Shown here: positions 47,402 through 59,130 of the stretch, piece after piece
Layout: each line of letters starts with the position of its first letter
How positions within the stretch are numbered: position 1 is the stretch's first letter
Assembly: GCA_003999685.1 (NCBI GenBank)
Contig: CP021233.1
Location: 1,302,001 to 1,366,000, forward strand
Direction: 5' to 3'
Source of the DNA: Taiwanofungus camphoratus
Taxonomy: Eukaryota; Basidiomycota; Agaricomycetes; Polyporales; Taiwanofungaceae
DNA: 64,000 bases
The notes under the pieces: generated by a model
What the model was told of the DNA's origin: nothing
The model's input: only the letters and a program-made list of their open reading frames with translations
Databases searched by the model: none
Translations under genes and position numbers: made by a program

Positions 47402-48762
47402 CGCGAGGTTAACGTGCGTGATCTAGAAATACGAGTGCTGAACACTAGTAAGGCGATGGGTAAGTTGCAGAGTTGTTTGCAGAAAATGAGGCGTTGGTGC
47501 TTTGTGAGAAAACCTTGTCTCGTCCCTTGCTTAAATGCATTCTGGTGCCAATGCTTTGACCTGAGCGTTGTGCCTCCAGCAGCTCCGCGACGATGTCTCC
47601 AAGCCCTGTTGTTCCGGGAGGCTCAGGAAAAGCCAACCATTATTGCGTGTTCCCGGATGGCCGACCAATGCAGTGCAACTATTGTCCCTGTGCCACAGAG
47701 CTTTGACTATGAAGCACATGGATGATAGGCTGTTCGCTTGCAGTCCGCCGCTAAGAACCGAGTCGTACGCTTTGCCCGGAAGTCTGACAAGTGATGTATG
47801 CATTCCACAAGACATCTGAAAGCATGAGTTTCGAAACAAAGCAAGACGGTCAAGGCGTCGATAGACAAGGCGGAGAAGATAACATCACATAGGAAATCAG
47901 AAGCCGTGTCAGAACTATTGTTTACCGTACCGAGTGCATCTCCTTCATCTTGGTAGACCTTCGTTATTCGGCGACAATCTTGTGAGCACGTGGGCTTACA
48001 GGTCGCGGCACTTCACCGTGACGACGCTGTTGCCACCTGACTTGTCCTTGTCTGTTTAGTAGTTGCATCCAATGTTTTTGAATTCCCCAATTTTGGTGAC
48101 ACGCTGCCCAGGCCGAGTACATCAAAAGGTCATAGCTTTGTATACGAAGACGGTCAGAGCGGACAACATCACCGCCACTCAAGAAGCCATCTTCAGTATT
48201 TTTCTGAGGGACTATGTAATCGTATGAGGCAATTCACTCGCAGTGGCACTTGTCCATGCATGGCCGGCCCTCTACAGCACTGGGACAAGCCGGGCTAAGT
48301 CTAAATCATACGGGATCACAATGCGTGTGCTTTTTGTCTCATGGAGTCCTCAAGGCGGGAGAGGCGCTGTGGGCACTGGCTCACCGATGAGCTATACTCA
48401 AGGAGGACAGTCGCGTGCGCATCAGCATTCGGTTGTCTCTTTTCCCAGGTTGACATAATTGATGATTGATTGTTCTTGTAAAGTTGTGACGGGCTTTTCA
48501 AAGGTATGAGGCCAAAGTGCTGTATTTGTACCCCCATTTTTTATGCACTTCGGTCATGCCGCGCCGCACACTACCAATAGGAACAATACGGGATGACTGC
48601 TAACAAAGCTCAAGCAGAACATATGTACGAGGGCAAAGCAGTGGCAACAGAGGGGTACATATCTTACTTGGCACGCCGGCCAGTTGCATTCAACCTCGAG
48701 TTTCCCCTCTTCCTTCCTGCTTCCCTTTGCTTAAGCATCACTCCTCCCATTTTAATAGTAGA
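47402..48762. other. 1.36 kb divergent intergenic region
   Basis: Separates two divergently transcribed Ser/Pro-rich protein genes and should hold both promoters. Small frames on both strands are unconvincing. No RNA gene or repeat was recognised. Confidence 0.4.
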
Positions 48763-49964
48763 ATGTCACCTAAATCGCGTTCCAAGAAGTCCTCTCGCAA
48801 CACATTTGTTGGTGAGTCTATTCAAATTTACTTCATGTTCATGCCGTCATTTAACATCGTCTTTCTAGCGGAAGGTCGTGAGACCGTAAACCGCAACGCT
48901 ACGGAACGGGATGATCGTGTCGAGCAGAGACACGTTCAGAGCCCGATCCACAAATCCGGAAATAAAAGGTCTCGCCGTGCCCGTCGCCTGGCTCGTCATG
49001 CCGGAGCACAAGATAGCGCCGACAGTGGCACAGGTGTATCTATTCCCTTGGAACCATACGTAACGTGAGCAAATTCTTTCGCCTTATCGGAATAGGCCAA
49101 TTGACAAAGTTGCATAGCGATGCCTCCCCGAATGCTTCATCGTCCTCGACTCATACCGAGGGTGCGGAAGCACCAAAATTGGAGGGGTCATCTGCATCGG
49201 TCGATCGATCTGCCCACGCTCCGGCTTCTGTGCCTCCATCTACATCTGGCGCTACGCATGCCGATCCTCAAAGCGACGGATATCACAACATCACGTCAGA
49301 CCCTGCACCTACCGGAAATACTGCACTTGTCAACTCCATTGCACAGGCTCTACCACTCAACAGGCGTCTCAGGCGCTGGGGTGCCATAGCTGACCTTTCT
49401 GACCCACCGGCCTGCGGGTATTTTCCACTCGACCAAGCCTTGCGGCGCACCAGCTCGCTCAGGTATAACCACCCGCGGCCCATGGAACTGGATCATGTGC
49501 CGCTTGGAATGGAGGTCTTCCGCATGTATTTGGACGCTAGGAAGGATATGGAACGACATGAAGAAGAGATGAGACAACTCCGTGCACGGCAGCGTGACAA
49601 TGATCACTCTAACGCACCCTCTTCCGCGTCGGACGAGGAGCCCCAAGATCACAATCCTGCTGATCCTCCACCCTCATCAGCTGATGATGTGGACCAAGCT
49701 GAACGTGGAGCGTGCGAACAAGAAATAACTACGCCCTCCGCAGGACCTTGTTGCGTTGCGGAGACCTCTCCTTCGCCTTCAACCACAAGGACAGACGTGA
49801 AAGGGAAGAAACGCGCACGCGACTCATCTAATGGGCCAGCCTCCGAAAGATCCAAGCGCGTGCGCGTTGACGAGCTCACGAGAGTATTCAAGCCTCCTTT
49901 ACTTACCGTGAGGATGCAAATTCGGCGCGTGCACACGGTGTCCGAAGTCACAGATGGAGTTTGA
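48763..49964 (+). CDS. Ser/Pro-rich protein with basic segments, unknown function
   Basis: Three exons (48763-48811, 48869-49064, 49118-49964) join in frame to about 363 residues. The start MSPKSRSKKSSRNTFV is basic; a second basic run is SGNKRSRRARRLARHAG. After a Ser/Ala/Thr linker comes the most ordered part: LVNSIAQALPLNRRLRRWGA, IADLSDPPACGYFPLDQALR, MELDHVPLGMEVFRMYLDAR, and a short coiled coil KDMERHEEEMRQLRARQRD. A further acidic Ser-rich linker leads to KGKKRARD and SERSKRVRVDELTRVFKPPL. The basic patches look like nuclear localisation signals. It lies divergent from the FYDRS-motif gene, with which it shares composition but no motif I can see. The family is not recognised. Confidence 0.6.
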
Positions 49965-51254
49965 GTTCATACTTTCCAGAGGTTGTTTCCAGTTTACACT
50001 CAGGATCCAACTCCTGGTGAAAGTCGAACACGTATATCGCCCGATTATCATGCTGCCCAAGTGCACTTTCGGATCGAGAGCGAGCAGGAATTATCCATCG
50101 ATAAAGCACCGGCGAAGACACGGAGTGAAGATGACTGACTTCAATCTCACGTCGAGCGGCTTGCTACTTGGTTTCCGAGTTTCTACCCTTCTCTTTCTCT
50201 AATCATCTTCATACCTCCTCGCTTGCACTTTATTTCCCCGTGTATTTTCGCATCGTGTAGTTTGTCTAGACTGCTGTAAAGGCCGGTGATGCAGCCGCTT
50301 TTGCTGCGTCAGCTGCTCTGTGCTTCGTGGGATTGATCGTACAAAGATGTTGATACAGAGTAGCCCGCAGTCGTCTGCAATGCTTCAACCCTAACCTTAT
50401 TTGAAGGCGAACCATGGTTCTTCCATCTATGCTGTCTCACTGCGAAACCTGCGACAACTCTCCTAATAAAACTTGATAGAGAGACTAGAAAGTTGCTGTA
50501 TGAGTGCGATATTGGAAAAAGCTAAGAAGATCGCTCAAGGTCGAACAGGCAGCCGTTACAACGGTAAGCATCCGAGTCGGTATTCAAAGGATGCATGGAG
50601 CAGGAAACTACCATCGTGCAAACACTGGCTTGAAAATGCATGCATGCCATCTTCAAGCAAGAATTAGTAAGTAACCAATGTCGGATCTCGGATATGAACA
50701 TGCTGCTTCTTGTGTGAGTGCCGTCATTGACACACTGGTACTTGCTAGTAAAGGCGGATTGTGGACAGTCGCCGAGCAAGAATCCGCGCCTTATGGGATT
50801 CTATCAAGCTGGTAGATCATCGTCGTTGAGCGCTTCTTCCTCCAGGTGGAATTCTTAAGTGTTCTGCCAAGAAGGCCAGCGTCTTCTCGCGGATATGATT
50901 CCTTTGTCGAAAGACGTGGGACTATATCGCATTGCATCAGCTTGAGTGGCGCTGAATACCAGCTAGCAATATATCTTTCGGTCTCAGATTTTCCCAGATG
51001 CAATATGTCTGCGCGATGCCATCAATAGCTCAAGGATAAAGGAGACCATCTAATTTTTTTTGGTTTAACAGGTATTTGTCTTTGGACCCTTGATATGTCG
51101 CTGCGCGAACTAAACATATGTGGTTATCGTCCTCATTCTCACTCCTATCAAAGGTGTTCATAATTTCAGAGCTTCTGACATCACGTCGCGTTGATGGACT
51201 TGATTCCGATCCTGCTAGTGTCAGGTGATCCCCAGGAACAACCCACACAGCTTG
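49965..51254. other. 1.3 kb intergenic region, no supported gene
   Basis: Between the Ser/Pro-rich gene and the first intact DUF6533 gene. No plausible exon set, RNA gene or repeat was found. Confidence 0.4.
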
Positions 51255-51263
51255 GTATAAAAA
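51255..51263 (+). promoter_or_regulatory. Probable TATA box of the DUF6533 gene at 51330
   Basis: TATAAAAAT lies about 70 bases upstream of the ATG at 51330. Confidence 0.5.
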
Positions 51264-51329
51264 TGGAGCTATAAGACATGAGATATAGCGTCCTTAAATC
51301 CTCTCACAAATTTCGAGATACGTATAACC

Positions 51330-53079
51330 ATGTCATCTGAAGCCATTATCCAACAATCTATTCTCGCTATTCATGAAATGTAAGTTCCTGTTGTATAGTT
51401 ATATTGTCGACTGGAGGATGGACTCATACCTTTCTCTCAGAAATATCACGAATTATTGCCTGACGGCGGCAACAGGTGAGTACACTTCACAGTGACATGC
51501 TCAGCACGACTCATGGTATCGAACTCTCTGCATCAGTCCTCTTCATATATGACTATATCATTACTTTCGACCAGGAGCTTGAAGTAGTGTGGCGCAGAAA
51601 AACAACATGGTCTAGTGTTCTATACCTGTTGAACCGGTACTGCGTGATACCATATCTTGTGACTCAAGTTCCGTTTATGCAAGACACCCATTGTAAAGTG
51701 CGGGCTGTATCCACTGCATTCTATAATTATCTAACCCTTTGAATGTAGAGGTGAGCTTGGGTGACGTCCCCTACCCTGATGGCCTGATAGACTATCAGCG
51801 GTCCGGCGACTTTACAGCACGTACATTGTCGCACAAGTTGGAAATGGAATCGAATGCGTGCTATACTTTCTTTGGGCAGGTTTGTATCCAGCCGATCTTT
51901 ACTTCATCAGCAGAATTGACTGCATCCCATTAGCTTTTTCGGCGCTGCGTGTCTATGCCATCAACGACCGCGGGAGGCGATTGCCAATACTTATTGTATT
52001 GTTGGGCTCCGTCCCCTCTATCACGAACATTGTGAGAGCTTCTGTGAACTGATGTCCAAGGGAACTAATGATTTGCAAGTATAATGCTTCTCAGCAAGTG
52101 GCAATTACATTGCCCCAACCAATACCTTGCGCAGTTATCAGCAAACTCCCTCTTGCTAAGTCTAACAAGTTTGTCAAAGATGACTGTTAGCTTCACAACC
52201 TCCACTCTAACTGGTCCTGCAGATGTGCGTTGCCCCCTTATACGACGATGCTAGACCTAGTGCAGAACCCCTGCTCTTCTTACTCTATCAGTTGCTGCTG
52301 CAACTCGGGCATGCGTCATTGCTTCCGACGCCCTTGTCCTACTTATTACCTGGCGTACTACATATGCTATCAAGAAGGCCGCCGACGACAAAGATATCAA
52401 AGTCTCAACTATTACACTGTTGTTGAGAGACGGTGAGCGTTTGTTGACTCTACAGCTCCGGTCATCAATATTTATTTGTCACAACACAGGCACTATCTAT
52501 TTTGGGTACGCTATATCGACATCAATGGTACCCTGACGTTGACACGGAACCCTCCTGAACAGGGTACTTTTCGGATTGAATGTTCTCGACATTCTATTAT
52601 GGAGCCTCGACGTAAGTCTATTCGTGTTCTATCAACGACAACGATACATTATTTCTATGATCAGGTTTTTGATGGCATGCCAGTGTTTATCACAGTGTAG
52701 GTAATCGATTTCCTCTGGTTGACCACAGTGCTTGTCCCATTCATCTAGATTCTCGCCAATCCTAATCTGCCGATTCTATCTCAATCTTCGCCAAGTGCAT
52801 CTTTCCGCACATAGCATCACGTCCGAGTCCCAGCAATCGGAAATGTCAGATCCCAAATTTGCCTCCAGGATTGTTGGGAATATGGGAGCACCGCTCAATC
52901 ACGGATCCTCGTTCGAGCGGGCATTCAACACGTCGGACTCGAACATCGATTTTGTGGCAAGCGATAGTATTTGCATGCCTTCAGAATACCAAGACGACGG
53001 GTTTTCGGAGATTGTGGAGCGCCCGCGAGTTGCGAAGGAGCCTCTCAAGGATGGTTTGGGATTCCCCGGAAACACATGA
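51330..53079 (+). CDS. DUF6533-family multi-pass membrane protein, paralog 1
   Basis: Many short exons assemble in frame. Start MSSEAIIQQSILAIHEI joins NITNYCLTAAT, then VLFIYDYIITFDQELEVVWR and RKTTWSSVLYLLNRY, the core of the DUF6533 domain. Then follow ECVLYFLWA, AFSALRVYAINDRGRRLPIL with IVLLGSVPSI, and IASDALVLLITWRTTYAIKK with AADDKDIKVSTITLLLRDG. The final exon has LICRFYLNLRQVHLS and a cytosolic tail FASRIVGNMGAPLNHG ... KEPLKDGLGFPGNT. The pattern of about seven hydrophobic segments is usual for these fungal proteins of unknown function, which are sometimes likened to 7TM receptors. The tail is shared with the relic at the left edge. The middle exon boundaries (51690-51850 and 52060-52300) are uncertain, so partial decay cannot be excluded. 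Confidence 0.7.
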
Positions 53080-53887
53080 ACTTGATTCACGCAGCCCAGT
53101 GGACATTATGCTCTTGCGCATCTTGCCCTCAAGATGTCCAATTTGTGAGCTAAGAGGCGAGCGGGATACGGCGCTGAGACGAAGAGCGGACTGTATTTGC
53201 ATCTGACTAGATATTTAGGTTTTATACTGTCCGATTGACCACTGATAATGCAATCCTTGCCGAGTACGGTACCTCGACCCTCCTATATTTCTACCAGCGT
53301 GCAGGCCTCTCTTGCCTGCCCATCGACCCTATTGTCAGTTTGAAGTTTCTGGATGCCTCTCATGATGCTAGCGTTTTCAATGCCGCTTCGCAACTGAAAG
53401 TCTGAAAAGTGGAAAATGTGCACATGTTGGGGACCCTTTATGAGACGGCTCCTGATCACAATATACATGAAGGATCTCGTCTGAGCATTGTTATGGCATT
53501 GGCACCTAAAGCGCGAAGTCTAATTGGCTGCTTCCTAAGTCCTTCAACCCCTAACCCGAGTGTGCCAGACCGATGCGGTCCTCAGCACGAGCGTTCAGTC
53601 CGCAAGCGCCGACTGCTCCACCACTGCCCTCTCCTCGACTAATGCTGTCCTCCCTGCCTTTCTCATTCAAACGTGTTCCTGTTACGCGCTAAGCTCTGCA
53701 GCGGAAAACTCCCATTTGAGCTCAACACGTGGATCAATCTGTGATAGCTGTCCCCGGGCGAGTACAAGAACGTACGTTGTCGCACTCACCGTTACCCATA
53801 TTTCATCCTTAAATCTCCGTTGTCCTTAATAGCCATACTCACCTTGAAATCCAGCGTACTCGTGATAACAGTTTTTGGAAGGACTCT
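53080..53887. other. Intergenic region upstream of the ZIP transporter gene
   Basis: About 800 bases. A plus-strand frame at 53560-53829 has several cysteines but no start context or signal peptide, and I could not join it to the transporter. It may be untranslated leader or a chance frame. Confidence 0.35.
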
Positions 53888-56545
53888 ATGATATCTTCCC
53901 CTCTGGACTCATCAGCTGACGCAGACTGTGCATTCTCAAGAACTCTCGAGAAGATCACGCCGTTGCGGACCGACCTTCAAGAACGAGCGCACTATGTTCA
54001 TAATTCAGATACAGCAGCATGGGCAGAGTCGCGCGCTTGGCTCATGCTTGCCATCTTTGCTGTCTCCTTATTCGGTGTGTATAACATTCAATAGTTATCT
54101 TATGGTACTCCAACAGTGACTATGTGTGAATTTGACACGAAGCGGCGTCCTTTCCAAGCCTCTCTCGCCGACTCGTAGGTCTGCGTATCCCCGGCGTTGT
54201 GTTTTTCATCGGCAAACACTTCGGCACGGGTGTCATTCTAGCGACCGCATTCGTGCACCTCCTACAGGACGCATTCGAAGCGTTGCTGAGCCCCGTAGTC
54301 ATAGATAGATGGGGTACTGGAAAATGGACAGGGATGATTGTGTGCGTTCTCAGTCGCTTCCTCTCACTTAGCCATGCTCAGGTGTCGTGCCACCATGCAG
54401 ATTGAGCTCCTTATTGTTGATATTTCTGGTAGAATGTACGTACCACCCTTTTCAAGCTTTCAATCTCAATCCTTACTTCCGACGCGTAGACATATCCACC
54501 TCCTTCGTGGACCGCCTTCACTCATACTCCTCTGTACCGCCTTCTCCATCCATTTCCCCTTCTCGCTCATCCTCTCGTTCCCGCCTCTGCGCCTCCCCTT
54601 CTGAAGTCCCTCCTGTTAGCATGCAGGCTCAACTACCGTCGCCTGCGTCCTCTCCCCCACTATCTACAAATCTTTGCGACGGGGCTGCAGCTTCCGCGGC
54701 ACAGCCACAGGCGCGCGCACAGCCCCACATACCTGCACACCGAACCGAAGACGCAGATGCAGACGCGGATGGCGGGCACACGGCAGGCGCACCTCTTCCG
54801 TTCGCCCCGCCTGAGACCGCTGCGGAGGTGAACGAAGAGGCGGAAGATGCAAGCGAGCGCTCGCCGCTCATTGGGCACAGCGCGGCGGATGGATCGGCGT
54901 CTCGCTCGCATCCGCGTTCGTACACCCGTCCCCGTCCTTATGCACATACTTTCCCGCGGTCGCACCGTTCACACCACAATCATGGTATGCAACGTCCCGG
55001 CTTCCGTGTTCCCTCTGATAGGAATGGATGCTCATAATTTTTTCTTGCCGTTGTAGATGAGTCACATCACAGGCCGCATGTGGAGGGGCCTGAGCTAATC
55101 TTCGCGGGCGGACATCACAGGCATGAGCCACGTGGTACACATGCAAGCCATCATGGCAGTAGGAAGGATAGTGGGTGGAGGGGGTGGTTCGGAATTGACA
55201 ACGAGGGGGAAGATGTGTCGAAGCGCGATGATGGTGGCGCTCATGAACGTCGTAAAAAGAACCCGCAGGAGGGCAGGAGGAAGGGAAGGAGGCACGAGCG
55301 CGGGCATGGTCATGCACATGCACACGCACATGCGGACGTGGAGGCTTGGAGAGATAGGAGCGTGAGCGCTGAGGCGGAGAGCGATGAAGAGGCGACGGGA
55401 GATGGGTGGGAGCGCGGGGCAGAAAAGGCGATGGGGAGACGAAGGCAGGTAGTCGGTATGCTGGTACGTGCCTCCATTCCAGGTGTACAGCCTCTGGTCT
55501 CTTGGGACGGGGAAGTTGGGACGGGGTTGATAGGTCAGACTCTACGAGTCAGTCTTCGACTGCCCCCCCCACGCGTGCTGATCACTCGTTGCCTGCGGCT
55601 GCCCCCACTATCCGAACGCCTTGTGATATTAGTCATGCGCTGATCATTTCGTGGAATGGATGTAGATGCTCCAAATAGGAATCATGTTGCACTCCCTCGT
55701 CATCGGCCTCACACTGGCGATCACCTCTGGGCCGGAGTTCAGTACGTGTTTCAGACTGTGTCCCTTCCCTCCCGATCCGTGTTTTCGCCCTAAGCGCTCT
55801 CCAAGTCATCTTCCCTCTTTCTCGTTGTGGTGATGACCTGATGACACATATTGACATAAGTGGCATGTAGCTTCACTCGTCGCCGCGATCATCTTCCATC
55901 AGCTCTTCGAGGGGCTATCACTCGGCATTCGAATCGCGAGCTTGCCCTCCAACTCAGGAAAAGGTAACATATTTACTTCTTGTCGTCTTTGCCCCCCCCC
56001 CCCCCCCCCCCGGAGTGTTCACTTACCTATGAAACGTCTTGCTAACCACGGGTCTTGAAAAGGATTGAGCGTGCTCAAACCTGGGCTGGCACTTTCCTTT
56101 GCTCTCACGACGCCCGTAGGGATCGCCATCGGTCTTGGGGTGTTCGGCCCTGGGCGGAGCGAAGGCGGTGAGTGTCCAAATGGTTTTCTCTTCTCATGTA
56201 CCGATGCATCTTTCTTCGCACTACTCTGTTCCCAATCCTTCTGATCCATGCCTCAATCATCCATAGCCAAACTGCAGCTCATCCGCGGACTGATGTCCGC
56301 GCTATCGGCGGGGATGCTGATTTACGCTGGATGCGTGGAAATGCTTGCCGGAGACTTCATTCTTGACCCCCACCTCTGGCGCGTAAGTGTGCGCCGACAG
56401 ATGCTGGCACTCGGCGCGTTGCTCGCCGGTGCTGGAGCGATGGGTATCGTGGGGTCAGTCCTTCCTTTCTTTATCTGCCCTTCATGCGCAATGTGCTGAT
56501 AGACTTGGTGGAATGATTTGAAAACGTGGCATGGACAGAATGTAG
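53888..56545 (+). CDS. ZIP-family zinc (metal) transporter with His-rich loop
   Basis: ZIP proteins move zinc or iron into the cytosol across the plasma or vacuolar membrane. Spliced exons: MISSPLDSSADADCAFSRTL, TM1 LMLAIFAVSLF, then FPSLSRRLVGLRIPGVVFFI with GKHFGTGVILATAFVHLLQD (TM2; the metal-site HLLQD), SSLLLIFLVEYISTSFVDRL (TM3). A long variable loop follows, rich in Ser/Ala/Asp and then His (HGHAHAHAHAD), the usual cytosolic metal-sensing loop but long, about 300 residues. TM4 is LHSLVIGLTLAITSGPEF and TM5 FHQLFEGLSLGIRIASLP, the HS.VIG and HQ.FEG binding motifs. Last helices are ALSFALTTPVGIAIGLGVFG, LMSALSAGMLIYAGCVEMLA and LGALLAGAGAMGIVG, ending GM and TAG at 56543-56545. The start codon is the least certain point. 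Confidence 0.9.
55992..56011. repeat. Homopolymer run of 20 C in a ZIP-gene intron
   Basis: Twenty consecutive cytosines lie in the intron just before the exon encoding the GLSVLKPGLALSFAL segment. Length may vary between isolates or be misread by sequencing. Confidence 0.9.
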
Positions 56546-59130
56546 GCGATGTTCGTGTGCTCATATGGCTGAATGTTGTATACTGATGAGGTTATTTTCT
56601 AGTTGGGACTAGAATCATTTTACAATAATGGACGTTATAGCATATGACCATACCTGCAGCATTTCGTAATTCCGGGAAGAGATGGCAGTGCCGTTATCAT
56701 AATCTTGTATACTACACCACCATTTGTTTCAGGCTCCTTACCATTATCACAAGAGGAACGGTTCGCAGCTAGAGCGGTCTGATCCCAATGAATATAATCG
56801 ATGACACCGAGGAAGGCGCGCTTGCTGGCCCCAACATGTCACTCCAGGCTGTCAATTACACTATTCAGATATCATGAATCCAGATACCTGTGGCATGCAG
56901 ATTATGATGTTGAGACCTGGAGGACTGGCACTTGGGTAAATATGATCTGATTCACACCGTTTCTTGAGAAAGAGGGACAAGGGACAACGAGGTTTCTGAG
57001 CTACTTATAGCAACGGCGAGAACGACGCATCCTTTCCACGCGACAATGCTGAGCGCTGAGGCGTTCGTTGCGATACAGTCGACTCCCTCTTAACCCATAC
57101 TCCCTTTAAACCTATAGGTTTTTCGATCCACCAAGTTGTGATAATCCTCCCCACAACCCATAGCTCACGGCGTCCACCGAGGGGGTATGGGTTAAGATGG
57201 AGTTGACTGTAGTCGTATTTTGATGACCTGACAGACTCTGACGCCCATACAAACTTAGCCGCCCCGTATCTGACCATCGGTAAGCGCCGACCTTGCCTAT
57301 TTTGGAAGGTATGATAGTGGTGTGCGACACGACAAATTGTTTTGCAATTCCTGCTGATGTCTTGTTCGAGGAAATGGTTAGGTTAGGTTTTTTGAATATT
57401 TCTAGGATGTTCCTACCCAGGTAGACTATGCAGACCTAGCACCGAAACACGGGGTCATATCACACACTGCTCTTCAATTGCCTTCTCAAAGGGTGCTTAC
57501 CCGAGCCTATTCTTGTCCTTTGCGGCGATCGCTCGGAATCTATTAACCGCGGAATCTTTACCGGATTCTCCACCCTAGAGAGCCTCTTAGATCATACTCC
57601 ATTAACCCTCATTGCTGCCGGAATCTTCTCGACCCGGCCATGGCCGCGGCTTTTTTTCCTACGCCATCATGCAGGAAGATGCCATAGGTGAGCATTCATC
57701 ATTCCGGCAAATCGCGAAACTGAGGCATCTTCATTCTTTGGTGAGCGCTCCGATGGGTGCTCACATGATGAAGACTCGGGCCTAACAGCCCTCATACGCA
57801 GAACTTAGAGGAGCATGTCGAGCTGGGTCGCTCCCATTTTGGCGAGGTCACTCCGTCTAGTGTTCCGTCTTCGGAAACACCTTCGATTTGAACTTTGACA
57901 TTGGACTGTGAGTTAACACCCTAGACTACCTTGTCTGAACTTTGCGGGCATTTGCTCTCTCCGGATGGCGATGCTGAATTGTCAGGCAGCGTGAACTTCC
58001 TTACCCCTCTGTGACGTCTGATATGGTGGTTCCGGCGATGTCGTAGCAAGTGTAGGGGCGAGATGGCGGTGCCATGTGGGGGATAACGGACAATGATTCT
58101 CCCTAGATCTTCGCTGTCAAAAGTCACAATCTGCTGGTTACGACGGATCTTTATGTAAGTGCGGCGATTGCGGATGTCAGAAACAATGCACATGTCCGGG
58201 GAACATAGGCGATAACGAAAGTAACACGTAAACCGACGGACGGAGAGATTCCTGCGTCAACTGGCCCAGGTCGATGGCCAAAGCTGCTCATCTGAATGAG
58301 ATGCAGAACAAGATGTTTTCGCTGAATTGCCGCCGGCTCAGGTCAGTTCAATACTTGCGTCTGGTGTGCAGGAAACGAGCCGATCTCGATCTCCTGTTGC
58401 GATGTTGCATCGGAAATCCATTACTTCGTGCATGGCCCAAATAAGAAGGAAGGGTTGCGGCTTTGGAACAATATCCTCATTAGTTGTTGAGTAACTGTTT
58501 CACCTCTTGAGATCCTGCAAGTGCATCTACGACTGCCATATCAATGGTAGACAGAGCTTGGATCGGATTTCTAGTGGATTCTGTACATCAGTGGTCAAAG
58601 CAACGAGAGGCGGCCGATCACCGACTGCACATTCCCGTTCCAGCCAGGGGACCCAGTCGTTCATGCAGATGCGCGAGTGTTGTGAAGGGTGAGCGCTCGT
58701 TGAATTCCCCTCTTCGTTGACTGAGAGTGTAGTAAGCTTCGCCCGGAGAGCCACCGTCCACCAAGTTTTGAGTGATACAGCTGATGTCCATCGCTTCCAC
58801 AGCCATTTTTGTATACCTTCTGGGAAAGAACACAACGGTCAAGGTGTCCCATTTCCAAGAAAGAGGATTGTGTACCTACGTCTACGAAGTTGTAAGGTTT
58901 AGAAACCTTCTATAGCGTCAAGTCGCAATTTGATTTTATCGTTTGTTGCTTCCTTTCCACTTGCCTTACTAGCTCTGCTTGGAGAAGACAAATCAGACCA
59001 GAGTTTTGCTTGCCTAAACCAAGCACTTTTTCCCAACGTTGAACTCCAAATGGTGTATTAAAAGCAATCCCTTGATACCGTGAAGTGTCCTCAGCTCCTT
59101 GCCTCTTATCTACAGTTTCCGGGACGCACA
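56546..59130. other. 2.6 kb intergenic region with one MITE
   Basis: Contains the TA-flanked inverted-repeat element at 57076-57209. Elsewhere, a minus-strand frame near 57921-58193 and others near 58520-59130 are open for 60-100 codons but resemble nothing I know. No RNA gene was seen. Confidence 0.4.
57076..57209. mobile_element. 134-bp MITE with TA target duplication, Tc1/mariner-like
   Basis: The left end reads CAGTCGACTCCCTCTTAACC and the reverse complement of the right end reads CAGTCAACTCCATCTTAACC; the match continues through CATAC for about 29 bases with three or four differences. Both ends are flanked by TA. TA duplication plus CAGT ends is typical of Tc1/mariner (pogo/Fot-like) non-autonomous elements. 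The interior of about 75 bases has no coding potential. Confidence 0.85.

Noticed and set aside
57921-58193. Minus-strand frame with basic N-terminal part, possible repeat-element protein
   Set aside because: No known domain, no terminal repeats and no neighbouring coding parts to support an element call.
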